This document shows positions 15,580 through 23,806 of a stretch of DNA of 64,000 nt, in pieces. Each line of letters opens with the position of its first letter. The first letter of the stretch is position 1. The notes below the pieces were generated by a model, which was given only the letters and a program-made list of their open reading frames with translations, was not told where the DNA came from and ran no database searches. The stretch is from Arthrobacter sp. DNA4 (lineage in GTDB: Bacteria; Actinomycetota; Actinomycetes; Actinomycetales; Micrococcaceae): positions 496,001 through 560,000 of the forward strand of contig NZ_CP101466.1 of NCBI RefSeq assembly GCF_024362385.1. Direction: 5' to 3'. A program made the position numbers and the translations under genes.

Positions 15580-16476
15580 CTAACCCTTGCCCAAAAGCGC
15601 GCCGCGGTGCTCGGCCATCCGTTCCCGGAGTGCCTGCACGACGGCGGCCACCGCGGGACGGCGCAGTGAGTCGGGGCGCAGGACCATCCAGTAGGGGAGC
15701 AGTTCGCCGATCTTGTCAGGAAGCAGGCGGACCAGGTCATCGTGGAGATCGGCCATGAAGCACGGCAGGAACCCGACGCCCGCGCCGGCCCGGGTGGCCT
15801 CCACATGGACGAACACGTTGGTGGAGGTCAGCCCGTCCTTCATGGCGGGAACCAGCCGCCGCGGCGCGTCCAGGTCGTCCACCTGGAGCATCGAGTCCAC
15901 GAAGTAGACCAGCGGGTGCCTATTCAGTTCTGCCACGGAGGCCGGCGTCCCGTGCTCCGCAAGGTAGGCGCGGGAGGCGTACATGCCCAGGCGGTATTCG
16001 CCGAGCCGGATGGCCTCCGCGCGGTGCACCTGCGGCTCGCCCACCACCACCTCGATGTCCAACCCGGACCGCTGCTGCAGCGCCCGGCGGGTCATGGTGA
16101 CTACCTCCACGCTCAGGCCGGGGTGGTTCCGGCGCAGCCGCGCCACCGCCGGAGCGGCAATGTAGGCGCTGAAGCCATCCGTTGCGGTCATGCGCACGAC
16201 GCCGGCAACCGGGTCGGGTGCCTGGCCGGCCGGTCCCAGCGTGCCCAGCACCGCCTCCACCTGTTCCGCAGCCCGCACGGCCCGCTCGCCCAGCTCCGTC
16301 AGCTCCCAGCCACCCGCGGCGCGGGACAGCACCCGGCCGCCCAGCGACTTCTCAAGCGCGGCGATCCTGCGTGAGACCGTGGTGTGGTTCAAGCCCAGGG
16401 CCTGGGCCGCCGTCGTGAATCTGGCAGAGCGGGACACTGCCAGAAGGACCAGCAGGTCATCAGGATTCGCATTCAT
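15580..16476 (-). CDS. LysR-family transcriptional regulator
   Basis: 298 aa from the ATG at 16476. The N-terminal winged helix is clear (DDLLVLLAVSRSARFTTAAQ, LGLNHTTVSRRIAALEKSLG). The effector domain follows: VVRMTATDGFSAYIAAPAVA, then an ELNRHPLVYFVDSML segment. It is divergent from the MHS transporter, the usual LysR arrangement, so it probably controls that gene. TTGTGCA boxes in the 127-bp intergenic region, repeated upstream of the 3-hydroxybutyrate dehydrogenase, are candidate binding sites. Longer starts up to 16539 are open but would run into the operator region. Confidence 0.88.
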   Translation of the reverse strand: MNANPDDLLVLLAVSRSARFTTAAQALGLNHTTVSRRIAALEKSLGGRVLSRAAGGWELTELGERAVRAAEQVEAVLGTLGPAGQAPDPVAGVVRMTATDGFSAYIAAPAVARLRRNHPGLSVEVVTMTRRALQQRSGLDIEVVVGEPQVHRAEAIRLGEYRLGMYASRAYLAEHGTPASVAELNRHPLVYFVDSMLQVDDLDAPRRLVPAMKDGLTSTNVFVHVEATRAGAGVGFLPCFMADLHDDLVRLLPDKIGELLPYWMVLRPDSLRRPAVAAVVQALRERMAEHRGALLGKG

Positions 16477-16484
16477 ATCTGCAA

Positions 16485-16539
16485 TTGTGCACACATTGAC
16501 TGCCTCTTTGGCCATTGAAGTGCATCCTTTGTGCAGCAA
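16485..16539. promoter_or_regulatory. Candidate LysR operator boxes (TTGTGCA), divergent region
   Basis: TTGTGCACA at 16485-16493 and TTTGTGCAGCAA at 16528-16539 place two TTGTGCA boxes 44 bp apart between the LysR gene and the MHS transporter. The same box in reverse (TGCACAA/CGCACAA) occurs twice at 18018-18050 before the dehydrogenase, supporting one shared regulator. Inference from sequence repetition. Confidence 0.45.
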
Positions 16540-16603
16540 TACTCATCTGAGTCACTTGTGCTGGAGATCACAGCGCGTGTCAATGTGGACACTAGGAGAA
16601 ACA

Positions 16604-17983
16604 ATGAGCGTAGAGCAGCGCCCGGCCAACAACGCCGGGCATGCACCCGAAGGATCAGGACTGAAGAGGATTGTTGCCGCCTCCATGGTGGGCACCGTTG
16701 TGGAATGGTACGAGTTCTTCCTCTACGCCACCGCTGCCACCCTGGTCTTCGGCAAGTACTTCTTTCCGTCAACGGGCAATGACCTGGACGGAATCATCCA
16801 GGCCTTCCTCACCTACGCCGTGGGCTTCATCGCCCGTCCCCTGGGCGGCATCGTGTTCGGCCAGATCGGTGACAAACTGGGCCGCAAGCCAACCCTGCAG
16901 CTCACCATCGTGATCATCGGCATCTCCACGTTCCTGATGGGCTGCCTGCCCGGCTTCGCCGACATCGGATACCTGGCCCCCGCGCTGCTGGTGGCCCTGC
17001 GCTTCATCCAGGGCTTCGCGCTCGGCGGCGAATGGGGCGGCGCCGTGCTCCTCGTGGCCGAACACAGCCCCAACAAGACCCGCGCCTTCTGGTCCAGCTG
17101 GCCCCAGGCCGCCGTCCCGGTGGGCAACCTCCTGGCCACCCTGGTGCTGTACATCATGTCCACCACCCTCAGCAGCGAGGCGTTCCTCGGCTGGGGCTGG
17201 CGGGTGGCGTTCTGGCTCTCCGCCGTAATCGTCTTCGTGGGCTACTACATCCGCACCAACGTCAGCGAGTCGCCCATCTTCCTCGAAGCCAAGGAACTGG
17301 TGGAGAAGGAACAGGCCGTCAGCTACGGCGTCTTCGAGGTCCTGCGCAAGTACCCCAAAGGCATCTTCCAGGCCATGGGCCTGCGTTTCGCGGAAAACAT
17401 CATGTACTACCTGGTGGTCAGCTTCGCGATTGTGTACCTCAAGAGCGTGCACAAGTACGACACTTCATCGCTCCTGCTGGCGCTGCTGATCGCCCACGTG
17501 ATCCACTTCGCCATCATTCCGCAGTACGGCCGCCTGGCGGACCGGACCGGCCGCAAGCCCGTCTACCTCGCGGGCGCCATCCTCGGTGCCACCTGGCCGT
17601 TCTTCGCCTTCCCGATGTTCGATACCCGGAACGCAGTGGTCATCGTCCTGGCAGTGACCATCGGCCTGTGCCTGCACGGCCTGATGTACGCGGGACAGCC
17701 GGTCATCATGGCCGAGATGTTCCCCACCCGCATGCGGTACTCGGGCGCATCCCTCGGCTCGCAGGTCACGTCCATCTTCGCCGGGTCCCTGGCTCCGTTG
17801 CTGGCCACCCAGTGGCTGAAGGACACCGGTTCGTGGGTGCCCACCGCCATTTACCTGGTAGTGGCCTGTGCCATCACCACCGTGGCCGTGCTAAGCCTGA
17901 AGGAAACCAAGGGCGTCGCCCTGGAGGATGTGGACAAGGAAGACGCAGCCCGCGAAGGCCTGCTGACCGCTGCACGGCGTTGA
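16604..17983 (+). CDS. MHS-family (MFS) metabolite:H+ symporter
   Basis: 459 aa, 12 transmembrane helices predicted by hydrophobicity. Seen: start of the first helix IVAASMVGTVVEWYEFFLYA, the MHS/MFS loop FGQIGDKLGRKPTLQLT, FIQGFALGGEWGGAVLLVAEH (MHS signature), and a second GRLADRTGRKPVYL loop. A good AGGAGAA site precedes ATG 16604. Family substrates are organic acids (ketoglutarate, proline/betaine, shikimate, metabolites). With 3-hydroxybutyrate dehydrogenase downstream, import of 3-hydroxybutyrate or a related acid is likely but inferred. Confidence 0.87.
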   Translation: MSVEQRPANNAGHAPEGSGLKRIVAASMVGTVVEWYEFFLYATAATLVFGKYFFPSTGNDLDGIIQAFLTYAVGFIARPLGGIVFGQIGDKLGRKPTLQLTIVIIGISTFLMGCLPGFADIGYLAPALLVALRFIQGFALGGEWGGAVLLVAEHSPNKTRAFWSSWPQAAVPVGNLLATLVLYIMSTTLSSEAFLGWGWRVAFWLSAVIVFVGYYIRTNVSESPIFLEAKELVEKEQAVSYGVFEVLRKYPKGIFQAMGLRFAENIMYYLVVSFAIVYLKSVHKYDTSSLLLALLIAHVIHFAIIPQYGRLADRTGRKPVYLAGAILGATWPFFAFPMFDTRNAVVIVLAVTIGLCLHGLMYAGQPVIMAEMFPTRMRYSGASLGSQVTSIFAGSLAPLLATQWLKDTGSWVPTAIYLVVACAITTVAVLSLKETKGVALEDVDKEDAAREGLLTAARR

Positions 17984-18017
17984 GCTGGCTGCCACTGGAC
18001 TGATGGAGCCACTGGAC

Positions 18018-18050
18018 CGTTTGGCCGCACAAGAGCGTTTGGCTGCACAA
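18018..18050. promoter_or_regulatory. Tandem 15-bp direct repeats upstream of hydroxybutyrate dehydrogenase
   Basis: CGTTTGGCCGCACAA (18018-18032) and CGTTTGGCTGCACAA (18036-18050) differ at one base and are 18 bp apart. Immediately before them GCCACTGGAC is itself repeated (17991-18000, 18008-18017). The TGCACAA part is the reverse complement of the TTGTGCA box in the LysR/MHS region. The repeats end just before the AAGGAG ribosome site of the gene at 18064, so binding could also repress translation or transcription there. Confidence 0.45.
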
Positions 18051-18063
18051 AAGGAGAACTGCA

Positions 18064-18813
18064 ATGGATAACACGTTGAACGGACGCAAGGCGCTGGTCA
18101 CCGGCGGCGCGAGCGGAATCGGCGCCGCGACCGTACGGGCACTTGCCGCGCGGGGTGCGAAAGTGGTGGTGGCCGACGTCGATTCCTCCGCCGCGGAGAG
18201 CCTTGCCGCAGAGGTGGGCGGCACGGCCTGGGCCGTGGACCTGCTGGACGTCCACGCCCTGGCCGGGCTGAGCCTGGACTGCGACATCCTGGTGAACAAT
18301 GCAGGAATCCAGCGCATCAGCCCCATCGAGGAGTTCGATCCTGCGGACTTCCGCCGGCTAATCAGCCTGATGCTGGAGGCGCCGTTCCTGCTCATCCGGG
18401 CCGCCCTGCCGCACATGTACGCCAACAAGTTCGGCCGCATCATCAACCTGTCCTCCGTGCACGGCCTCCGCGCATCTCCCTTCAAAAGCGCGTATGTCTC
18501 CGCCAAGCACGGTCTCGAAGGACTCAGCAAGGTGACCGCACTTGAAGGCGGCCCGCACGGTGTCACGTCGAACTGCGTCAACCCCGGATACGTGCGCACG
18601 CCCCTGGTGGAAAAGCAGCTCGCGGACCAGGCCAAGATGCACGGAATCCCGGAGTCCGAGGTCCTGGCCAAGGTGATGCTCACTGAAGCCGCCATCAAGC
18701 GCCTGGTGGAACCGGACGAGGTAGCCTCCCTGGTGGCCTGGCTGGCGTCCCCGGATGCCGGCATGGTCACCGGTGCCAGCTACACCATGGACGGCGGCTG
18801 GTCCGCCCGCTAG
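18064..18813 (+). CDS. 3-hydroxybutyrate dehydrogenase (SDR)
   Basis: 249 aa classical SDR that oxidises 3-hydroxybutyrate to acetoacetate with NAD. Motifs: ALVTGGASGIGAATV cofactor loop; DILVNNAGIQRISPIEEF; IINLSSVHGLRASPFKSAYVSAKHG, where the SVHG...SPFKSAY block with the Tyr-x3-Lys is the hydroxybutyrate dehydrogenase signature; CVNPGYVRTPLVEKQL; and MDGGWSAR at the end. ATG 18064 follows an AAGGAG site. It is on the same strand as the MHS transporter, 80 bp downstream, probably one regulon. Specificity is by family resemblance. Confidence 0.87.
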   Translation: MDNTLNGRKALVTGGASGIGAATVRALAARGAKVVVADVDSSAAESLAAEVGGTAWAVDLLDVHALAGLSLDCDILVNNAGIQRISPIEEFDPADFRRLISLMLEAPFLLIRAALPHMYANKFGRIINLSSVHGLRASPFKSAYVSAKHGLEGLSKVTALEGGPHGVTSNCVNPGYVRTPLVEKQLADQAKMHGIPESEVLAKVMLTEAAIKRLVEPDEVASLVAWLASPDAGMVTGASYTMDGGWSAR

Positions 18814-18817
18814 GACA

Positions 18818-19081
18818 TCACTCCAGGGGTTTGACCAGCCGGTGGTCGAAAAAGAAGACGCCGTACGGGGTCTTCACTCCCACTGATCGGCGGTCCTGCC
18901 ACACGACGACCCCTTCGCGCCTGCCGCTGAAGGGGTCGTCGCCTATGACTGTGTCCCCTACCCGGTAAGGGCAGCGGGGGCTGAAGGCAGTCAGCGTCCG
19001 GCCCCACGCCCCTGAAAGGGCAGCCCCGAGGCTGACGGGCCGGCCCATGCCGGCAAGATCCTGTACGTAGTCCTTGGCCAT
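18818..19081 (-). CDS. Small conserved hypothetical protein, beta-rich C-terminus
   Basis: 87 aa. I chose ATG 19081 because GGAGGAG lies 8 bp upstream; a longer frame to 19189 lacks a comparable site. Begins MAKDYVQDLAGMGRPVSLG. From residue 30 it shows YRVGDTVIGDDPFSGRREG, VVVWQDRRSVGVKTPYGVFF, an alternating strand pattern resembling a small SH3/KOW-like barrel. No cysteines or His clusters suggest metal or catalysis. Convergent with the dehydrogenase (4 bp between stops). Function unknown. Confidence 0.6.
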   Translation of the reverse strand: MAKDYVQDLAGMGRPVSLGAALSGAWGRTLTAFSPRCPYRVGDTVIGDDPFSGRREGVVVWQDRRSVGVKTPYGVFFFDHRLVKPLE

Positions 19082-19248
19082 GCGACCAACTCCTCCGGGC
19101 GGCAGCCCGCCGCCTGCTAACGGTGCTGGTTGGCGGAATGCTCCCAGCAGAGGATGGTCCTCCCATTCCGGCCGCCACCGTACGCCCACGTTATGCGCTA
19201 TTCACACCAGCCACACCAGTAACAGGTACTCGAGTTTGGGTGCCGGTA

Positions 19249-19623
19249 CTACTTGGCCTTTCCGGTCCCGTTGATGATCTCGTCGGCGTTGTCGAACGCC
19301 CAGGCCACCAGCGGCACCAGCAGCGCGCTCAACTCGTAGCCCCGCTCGGTAAGGCTGTAGTCCACCCGTGGAGGGATGACCGGCTGCGCGTTCCTGCTGA
19401 CCAAACCGTCGCGTTCCAGCGTCCTCAGCGTCTGTGCCAGCATTTTCTCGCTGATGCCCTCAGCCCGCCGTCGTAAGTCACTCCACCGCTGCTCACCCTC
19501 GGACAGTGCCACCAGGATCAGGACGCCCCATTTGCTGGTGACATGGTCCAGCACGGTCCGGCTGGGGCAGCCGGCCGCGAACACGCCGTCGGCAAATGCG
19601 GGAGGCAGGGGAGCTGCTTTCAT
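19249..19623 (-). CDS. HxlR-family transcriptional regulator
   Basis: 124 aa winged-helix protein. Cys19 in AAGCPSRTVLDHVTSKWGVL is the conserved cysteine position of thiol- or quinone-sensing members such as QorR/YodB. Then RRRAEGISEKMLAQTLRTLE (recognition helix region) and RVDYSLTERGYELSALL (wing). It is divergent from the QorB-like oxidoreductase with a 121-bp intergenic region containing the TACTT palindrome, so it probably represses that gene until oxidised by quinones or aldehydes. The effector is inferred from the family. Confidence 0.87.
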   Translation of the reverse strand: MKAAPLPPAFADGVFAAGCPSRTVLDHVTSKWGVLILVALSEGEQRWSDLRRRAEGISEKMLAQTLRTLERDGLVSRNAQPVIPPRVDYSLTERGYELSALLVPLVAWAFDNADEIINGTGKAK

Positions 19624-19652
19624 GGCCCCAGCTTACCTTGAGGTCAGTACCT

Positions 19653-19670
19653 TACTTCAAAGTACGTACT
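19653..19670. promoter_or_regulatory. Candidate HxlR operator
   Basis: TACTT-CA-AAGTA (19653-19664) is a 5+2+5 inverted repeat and merges into the perfect palindrome AGTACGTACT (19661-19670). An additional GTAC lies at 19648-19651. The overlapping palindromes sit between the divergent HxlR and QorB-like genes, a typical site for an autoregulating HxlR dimer. Confidence 0.5.
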
Positions 19671-19744
19671 CTCTTTCGGGAAGTTATCTGCCGCCGGGCC
19701 GGTTGTGCCCACTGACAGAGTAAAAGTTCCCGAAAGGAATCATT

Positions 19745-20608
19745 GTGAGCATCGTTGTTACAGGCGCCACCGGACAGCTTGGCCGCCACGTTCTTGAAGC
19801 CCTCCTGGAACGCGGCGTGCTTACCGAAGATATCGTCGCGGCCGGCCGGTCCGTTGAAAAGCTCGCTGACTTCGCTGCACGCGGGGTTCATGTACAGCCC
19901 ATGGACTATGCCGACGCCGCTTCAGTCCAGGCCGCCCTGAAGGGTGCCAAGCGCGTGCTGCTGATCTCCGGCAGCGAAGTGGGACAGCGGGTGGACCAGC
20001 ACCGCACGGTCATCGAAGCCGCCAAGGCCGAGGGCGTAGAGCTGCTCGCCTACACCAGCATCGCCAACGCTGACACCACCGCCATGTTGCTGGCCGACGA
20101 GCACAAGACCACCGAAGCCCTGCTGCGTGAATCGGGTGTCCCCTTCGTGCTGCTGCGCAACGGCTGGTACCTGGAAAACTACACCGAACAGCTTCCCGGG
20201 ACCCTCGCGCAGGGAGCCGTCGCAGGAAGCGCCGGTGACGGCAAGGTCAGCGGTGCCTCACGGGCCGACTACGCCCACGCAGCCGCCGCGGTCCTGGTGG
20301 CCGACGACCAGGCCGGCAAAGTCTACGAACTGGGCGGCGACGACGCGTTCAGCATGGCCGACCTCGCATCGGAGATCAGCGCTGCCACCGGAAAGTCCAT
20401 CAGCTACAACAACCTGCCCGCGGGGGAGTACGCAGGCCTGCTCGCATCCGTGGGCGTGCCGGAGGCTTTCGCTGAAATCCTTGCGGACTCCGACCTTGGC
20501 ATTGCGCGCGGCGATCTCCTGGTCAGCACCGGCGACCTCCGCCGGCTGATCGGGCGCCCGACGACGTCCCTTGGCCAGGCGGTCAGGGCCGCCGCTGCTG
20601 CCGCTTAG
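19745..20608 (+). CDS. NAD(P)H-binding oxidoreductase, quinone oxidoreductase 2-like (QorB/NmrA)
   Basis: 287 aa atypical SDR. Starts MSIVVTGATGQLGRHVLEAL (GxxGxxG). VLLISGSEVGQRVDQHRTVI, LLAYTSIANADTTAMLLADEH, then FVLLRNGWYLENYTEQLPG match the QorB/YtfG pattern, with the characteristic RNGWYxENY. It reduces quinones with NADPH in the family. Preceded by an AAAGGAA site. Regulated by the divergent HxlR protein by inference. Followed by a strong terminator. Confidence 0.87.
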   Translation: MSIVVTGATGQLGRHVLEALLERGVLTEDIVAAGRSVEKLADFAARGVHVQPMDYADAASVQAALKGAKRVLLISGSEVGQRVDQHRTVIEAAKAEGVELLAYTSIANADTTAMLLADEHKTTEALLRESGVPFVLLRNGWYLENYTEQLPGTLAQGAVAGSAGDGKVSGASRADYAHAAAAVLVADDQAGKVYELGGDDAFSMADLASEISAATGKSISYNNLPAGEYAGLLASVGVPEAFAEILADSDLGIARGDLLVSTGDLRRLIGRPTTSLGQAVRAAAAAA

Positions 20609-20622
20609 GACGGCGGAACGCC

Positions 20623-20662
20623 AAAGGTGCCCGGCCCCATGAGGGGCCGGGCACCTTTTTTG
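20623..20662. terminator. Strong rho-independent terminator
   Basis: AAGGTGCCCGGCCCC pairs perfectly with GGGGCCGGGCACCTT around an ATGA loop and is followed by a run of T. The A-rich left flank is short, so it works mainly for the plus-strand QorB-like gene, 15 bp after its stop. The convergent ABC gene ends at 20731. Confidence 0.9.
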
Positions 20663-20730
20663 TTGTGCTTGCCGGGGCGCGGCGTTATTCGCTGGTTAGG
20701 CGCCGCCCGCGGTCAGGACATAGCGTGGCA

Positions 20731-21807
20731 TCACTTCACGAGGTCGTTGGTGTACGTATCGGCCAGCTTGATCTCCTTGTTTCCGACGTCCGGGTTGGCT
20801 ACCTGCTGGGTCTTCAGGACTGCCTGGACGCCGTCGTCGGTGAATGTGCCGTCCTTGCTCAGGGTCTTCTTGAGGTCCTCGATCACCTTGGCATAGAGGT
20901 CCTTGTCTCCGCCGGCGAAGCTTTCCGGCATCTTGGCCGCGATTTCGGCGCCCGAATGCCCGTTGATGTACTCCAGGGTCCGCTTGATGGCCTTGGCCAG
21001 CTTGGCGGCGGTGTCCTTGTTCTGGTTCAGCCACTCGGTCTTGGCGTAAAGGCAGGCGGAAGGCCAGGAATCGGTGGCGAATACTTCCTTCAGGCCCTCC
21101 GACGTGCGGACGTCCTCCAGCACTACGGGATTGTGGCCGATGCGCTTGGTGAGTACTGACACGTCCGGTTCGAGCATCACGGCTGCATCCACCTGGCCCT
21201 GCTCGACAGCGGCGACGGCGGAAGACCCGGCGCCGATGGCGGACACGGCTGCATCAGTCTGTTGCATGTTGTTCTTCGCCAGCAGGAACTTCACGAACAT
21301 GTCCGTGGAGGAGCCCGGAGCCGTGACGCCGACGTTTTTGCCCTTTAGGTCGGCAATGGATTTGATCTGGCCTTCATTCTTCGGGGCCACCAGCAGCGCA
21401 AGGCCCGAGGACTGGCCCATGTCCACGAACGCCTTGATCTGCTGGTTCTTGGCCTGCATCTGGATGGTGTGCTCGTAATACCCGCTGGTTACGTTGGTGC
21501 TGCCGCCAATCATGGCGGTCAGGGCCTTGGAGCCGCCTTGGAGGTCCTGAAGCTCAACGTCCACGCCCTCATCCTTGTAGTACCCAAGTTGCTGGGCCAG
21601 GGTGGTCGGCAGGTAGGTCAGGAGGGTCTGTCCGCCGACGCCGATGACCACCTTGCCGCCCCCGCCGCCGGCAGCGGCGGATCCGCTTTGTCCGGGAGGG
21701 GCGGCCGCGGGGGCGCCACAGGCGGAGAGCGCCAGGGCAACCGACGCAATCAGGGCCAGTGGCCGGAGGAGGACCCGGCCACGGCGCCGGGTTGCTTTCT
21801 GTGTCAT
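20731..21807 (-). CDS. ABC transporter substrate-binding lipoprotein (NMT1/SsuA-like)
   Basis: 358 aa from ATG 21807 (AGGGAC site upstream). Signal and lipobox: Arg-rich start, then ALIASVALALSACGAPA with lipid Cys. The mature protein has the NMT1/SsuA pattern: VVIGVGGQTLLTYLPTTLAQ, LGYYKDEGVDVELQDLQGG, NQQIKAFVDMGQSSGLALL, VGVTAPGSSTDMFVKFLL, and SWPSACLYAKTEWL. Third gene of a minus-strand operon after the ATPase and permease. Such systems import nitrate, sulfonates, taurine, thiamine precursors or aromatic acids; the local CoA-transferase and HMG-CoA-lyase-like genes suggest an organic acid. Confidence 0.87.
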   Translation of the reverse strand: MTQKATRRRGRVLLRPLALIASVALALSACGAPAAAPPGQSGSAAAGGGGGKVVIGVGGQTLLTYLPTTLAQQLGYYKDEGVDVELQDLQGGSKALTAMIGGSTNVTSGYYEHTIQMQAKNQQIKAFVDMGQSSGLALLVAPKNEGQIKSIADLKGKNVGVTAPGSSTDMFVKFLLAKNNMQQTDAAVSAIGAGSSAVAAVEQGQVDAAVMLEPDVSVLTKRIGHNPVVLEDVRTSEGLKEVFATDSWPSACLYAKTEWLNQNKDTAAKLAKAIKRTLEYINGHSGAEIAAKMPESFAGGDKDLYAKVIEDLKKTLSKDGTFTDDGVQAVLKTQQVANPDVGNKEIKLADTYTNDLVK

Positions 21808-21872
21808 GAGTGTCCCTTTCAGGCGGGTTGTTGAGTTTCTGCGCCGGTAAAGCAGCTGTTGGCCGGTCGGGG

Positions 21873-22739
21873 TCAGGAAGACCGGACCGGGCGCCACCTG
21901 AGCAGGTGCCGTTCCAGGCGGTTGACGAGGAGGTCGATGATCAGCACGACGATCATGAGGATGAACATCCCCGCGAACACGCCCCTGGTATCGAATACGC
22001 CCTGCGCCTGTGCGATGGCGTATCCCACACCGCCCGAAGCGCCCAGGTACTCACCCACCACTGCGCCGGTAATGGCGAAGCCGACGCTGATATGCAGGCT
22101 GGAGAAGATCCAGGTCAGTGCACTCGGAATGAAGACGTGGCGCAGGAGCTGCTTTTCGCTGGCCCCCAGCATCCTGGCGTTGTCCACCAGGACCCGGTCC
22201 ACGCTCTTGACGCCTTCCAGGGTGTTGAAGAAGACGATGAAAAACACCAGGGTGAAGCCGAATGCGACCTTGGACCAGATGCCAAGGCCGAACCACAGCA
22301 GGAAGATCGGAGCCAGGACCACGCGGGGGAGCGCGTTGAACATCTGGAGGAAGGGGTCCAGCAACCGTTCAAGGAAGCGGACGCGGGCGAGGATGAAGCC
22401 CAGGAGGAGTCCGACGGCGGCCCCGACCAGGAAGGCGAGGATGGCTTCCTGCATGGTCACCCAGAGATGGGGGAACACGAACCCTGAGGAGACCCAGAGC
22501 CACACGGTCTGGAAGATGTCCGAGGGAAGGGGGAAGAAGAATTCGTCAATCACCCCGGCCCGGCCCAGGACCTCCCACGCTCCCAGGACGAGAACCGTGA
22601 GGAGGAGTTGGATGCTCCGCATGGCCAGGGGCGACATTTCGCCCCGGCGGGCGGGGCGGCTGACCGGGCTGCGGTCATGGGTGCTGCCGGGTGAGCCGTT
22701 CCCGCGGGAACCCGGCCTCCGTGAACCGAGGATGGTCAT
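21873..22739 (-). CDS. ABC transporter permease (SsuC/TauC-like)
   Basis: 288 aa with a 40-residue Arg/Gly/Ser-rich N-terminus, then about six membrane helices (SIQLLLTVLVLGAWEVLGRA; AILAFLVGAAVGLLLGFIL; VVLAPIFLLWFGLGIWSKVA). The EAA loop that contacts the ATPase is seen as ARMLGASEKQLLRHVFIPSA with the conserved Gly. The start overlaps the ATPase stop by 4 bp. Inner-membrane component of the importer. Confidence 0.87.
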   Translation of the reverse strand: MTILGSRRPGSRGNGSPGSTHDRSPVSRPARRGEMSPLAMRSIQLLLTVLVLGAWEVLGRAGVIDEFFFPLPSDIFQTVWLWVSSGFVFPHLWVTMQEAILAFLVGAAVGLLLGFILARVRFLERLLDPFLQMFNALPRVVLAPIFLLWFGLGIWSKVAFGFTLVFFIVFFNTLEGVKSVDRVLVDNARMLGASEKQLLRHVFIPSALTWIFSSLHISVGFAITGAVVGEYLGASGGVGYAIAQAQGVFDTRGVFAGMFILMIVVLIIDLLVNRLERHLLRWRPVRSS

Positions 22740-23575
22740 GCTGCCTCACCTTCCTCCGCCATGGCGCTTTCGTAGGTCTTTGAGACTTCGATTTTCAGGC
22801 GGCCCCAGATCTCCCGGTGGAGGGCAACGAAGCGCGGGTCATCTCGGATGTCCAGCAGGTCGCGGGGGCGGGGAATGTCGATCTGGTAGCTTCCCACCAC
22901 GGTGCTCCCGGGGCCTGCGCCCAGGATGAGCACTTCGTCGGACAAGGCAATCGCTTCGTCGAGGTCGTGGGTAATGAAGACCACCGCCTTGCCGGATTCC
23001 TGCCAAAGCTGCAGGAGTTCGTTTTCCATGATTTGGCGGGTCTGGACGTCGAGGGCAGAAAACGGCTCGTCCATGAGGAGGATGTCCGGGTTTACGATCC
23101 AGGCCTGGGCGATGGCGGTGCGCTTGCGCATCCCGCCGCTGAGCTGGTGCGGATAGCGGTCCGCAAAGTTCTTGAGGCCCACCTTTTCGAGCCAGCGCCG
23201 GGATTCCGAGTGGGCCTCGGCCTTGGAGACGCCGGCCATGGTCAGGCCCAGGCTGACGTTGTCGATGACGGTTTTCCACGGCAGCAGGGCGTCCTGCTGG
23301 AACATGTAGGACGCCCGGCGGTTCACTCCCGACACCGGTTCGCCGAAGCTCTTGACCTCGCCGAAGCTGGGTGTCAGAAGGCCTGCAGCCATGTTCAGGA
23401 TGGTGGACTTTCCTGATCCGGTCGGGCCAACGATCGAGACGAAGCGGCCGGGTTCAACCTTTAGGTCGATGTCGCGGACTGCGAAGTAGGTCTCGCCTCC
23501 GGAGGTTGGAAATTGTTTGGTGCACCCGGTGAGCTCCACGGCATATCCGGACGTGGCTGGCTGTGCAGCTGGCAT
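22736..23575 (-). CDS. ABC transporter ATP-binding protein (SsuB/TauB-like)
   Basis: 279 aa. Walker A GPTGSGKST, Q-loop MFQQDALLPW, signature LSGGMRKRTAIAQAW (slightly unusual LSGGMRKR), Walker B ILLMDEPFSALD, H-loop VVFITHDLDEAIAL. Energises the importer at the cytoplasmic face. First gene of the operon, 231 bp upstream-divergent from the IclR regulator; CCACATYRTG boxes in that gap suggest IclR control. Confidence 0.9.
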   Translation of the reverse strand: MPAAQPATSGYAVELTGCTKQFPTSGGETYFAVRDIDLKVEPGRFVSIVGPTGSGKSTILNMAAGLLTPSFGEVKSFGEPVSGVNRRASYMFQQDALLPWKTVIDNVSLGLTMAGVSKAEAHSESRRWLEKVGLKNFADRYPHQLSGGMRKRTAIAQAWIVNPDILLMDEPFSALDVQTRQIMENELLQLWQESGKAVVFITHDLDEAIALSDEVLILGAGPGSTVVGSYQIDIPRPRDLLDIRDDPRFVALHREIWGRLKIEVSKTYESAMAEEGEAA

Positions 23576-23715
23576 CTTTGCCTCTTCCCGGCCAACTCCG
23601 GCCGCTTGTTTCCCCCTGCTGGTTCACGCTCTCGGAACGATGATGGTGCATCGGTCCGCGTCCGGAGTCCCGTGTACGGACTCCGTTTGTACTACTCATC
23701 AGCAGAACTGGCCTG

Positions 23716-23745
23716 CCACATCGTGGGTTTTCCATCATGATGTGG
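23716..23745. promoter_or_regulatory. Candidate IclR operator, ABC transporter side
   Basis: CCACATCGTG (23716-23725, plus strand; followed by G making CCACATCGTGG a palindrome) and CCACATCATG (minus strand, 23745-23736) face each other between the transporter operon and iclR. The same decamer recurs as CCACATTGTG and CCACAATATG on the far side of iclR. Consensus CCACAT(C/T)(A/G)TG derived here by eye. Confidence 0.5.
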
Positions 23746-23806
23746 ACCTGATGCTAACAGTTACTTCGGTCACACTCAACGCCCCCACGGCTCATACACT
23801 TTCCCC

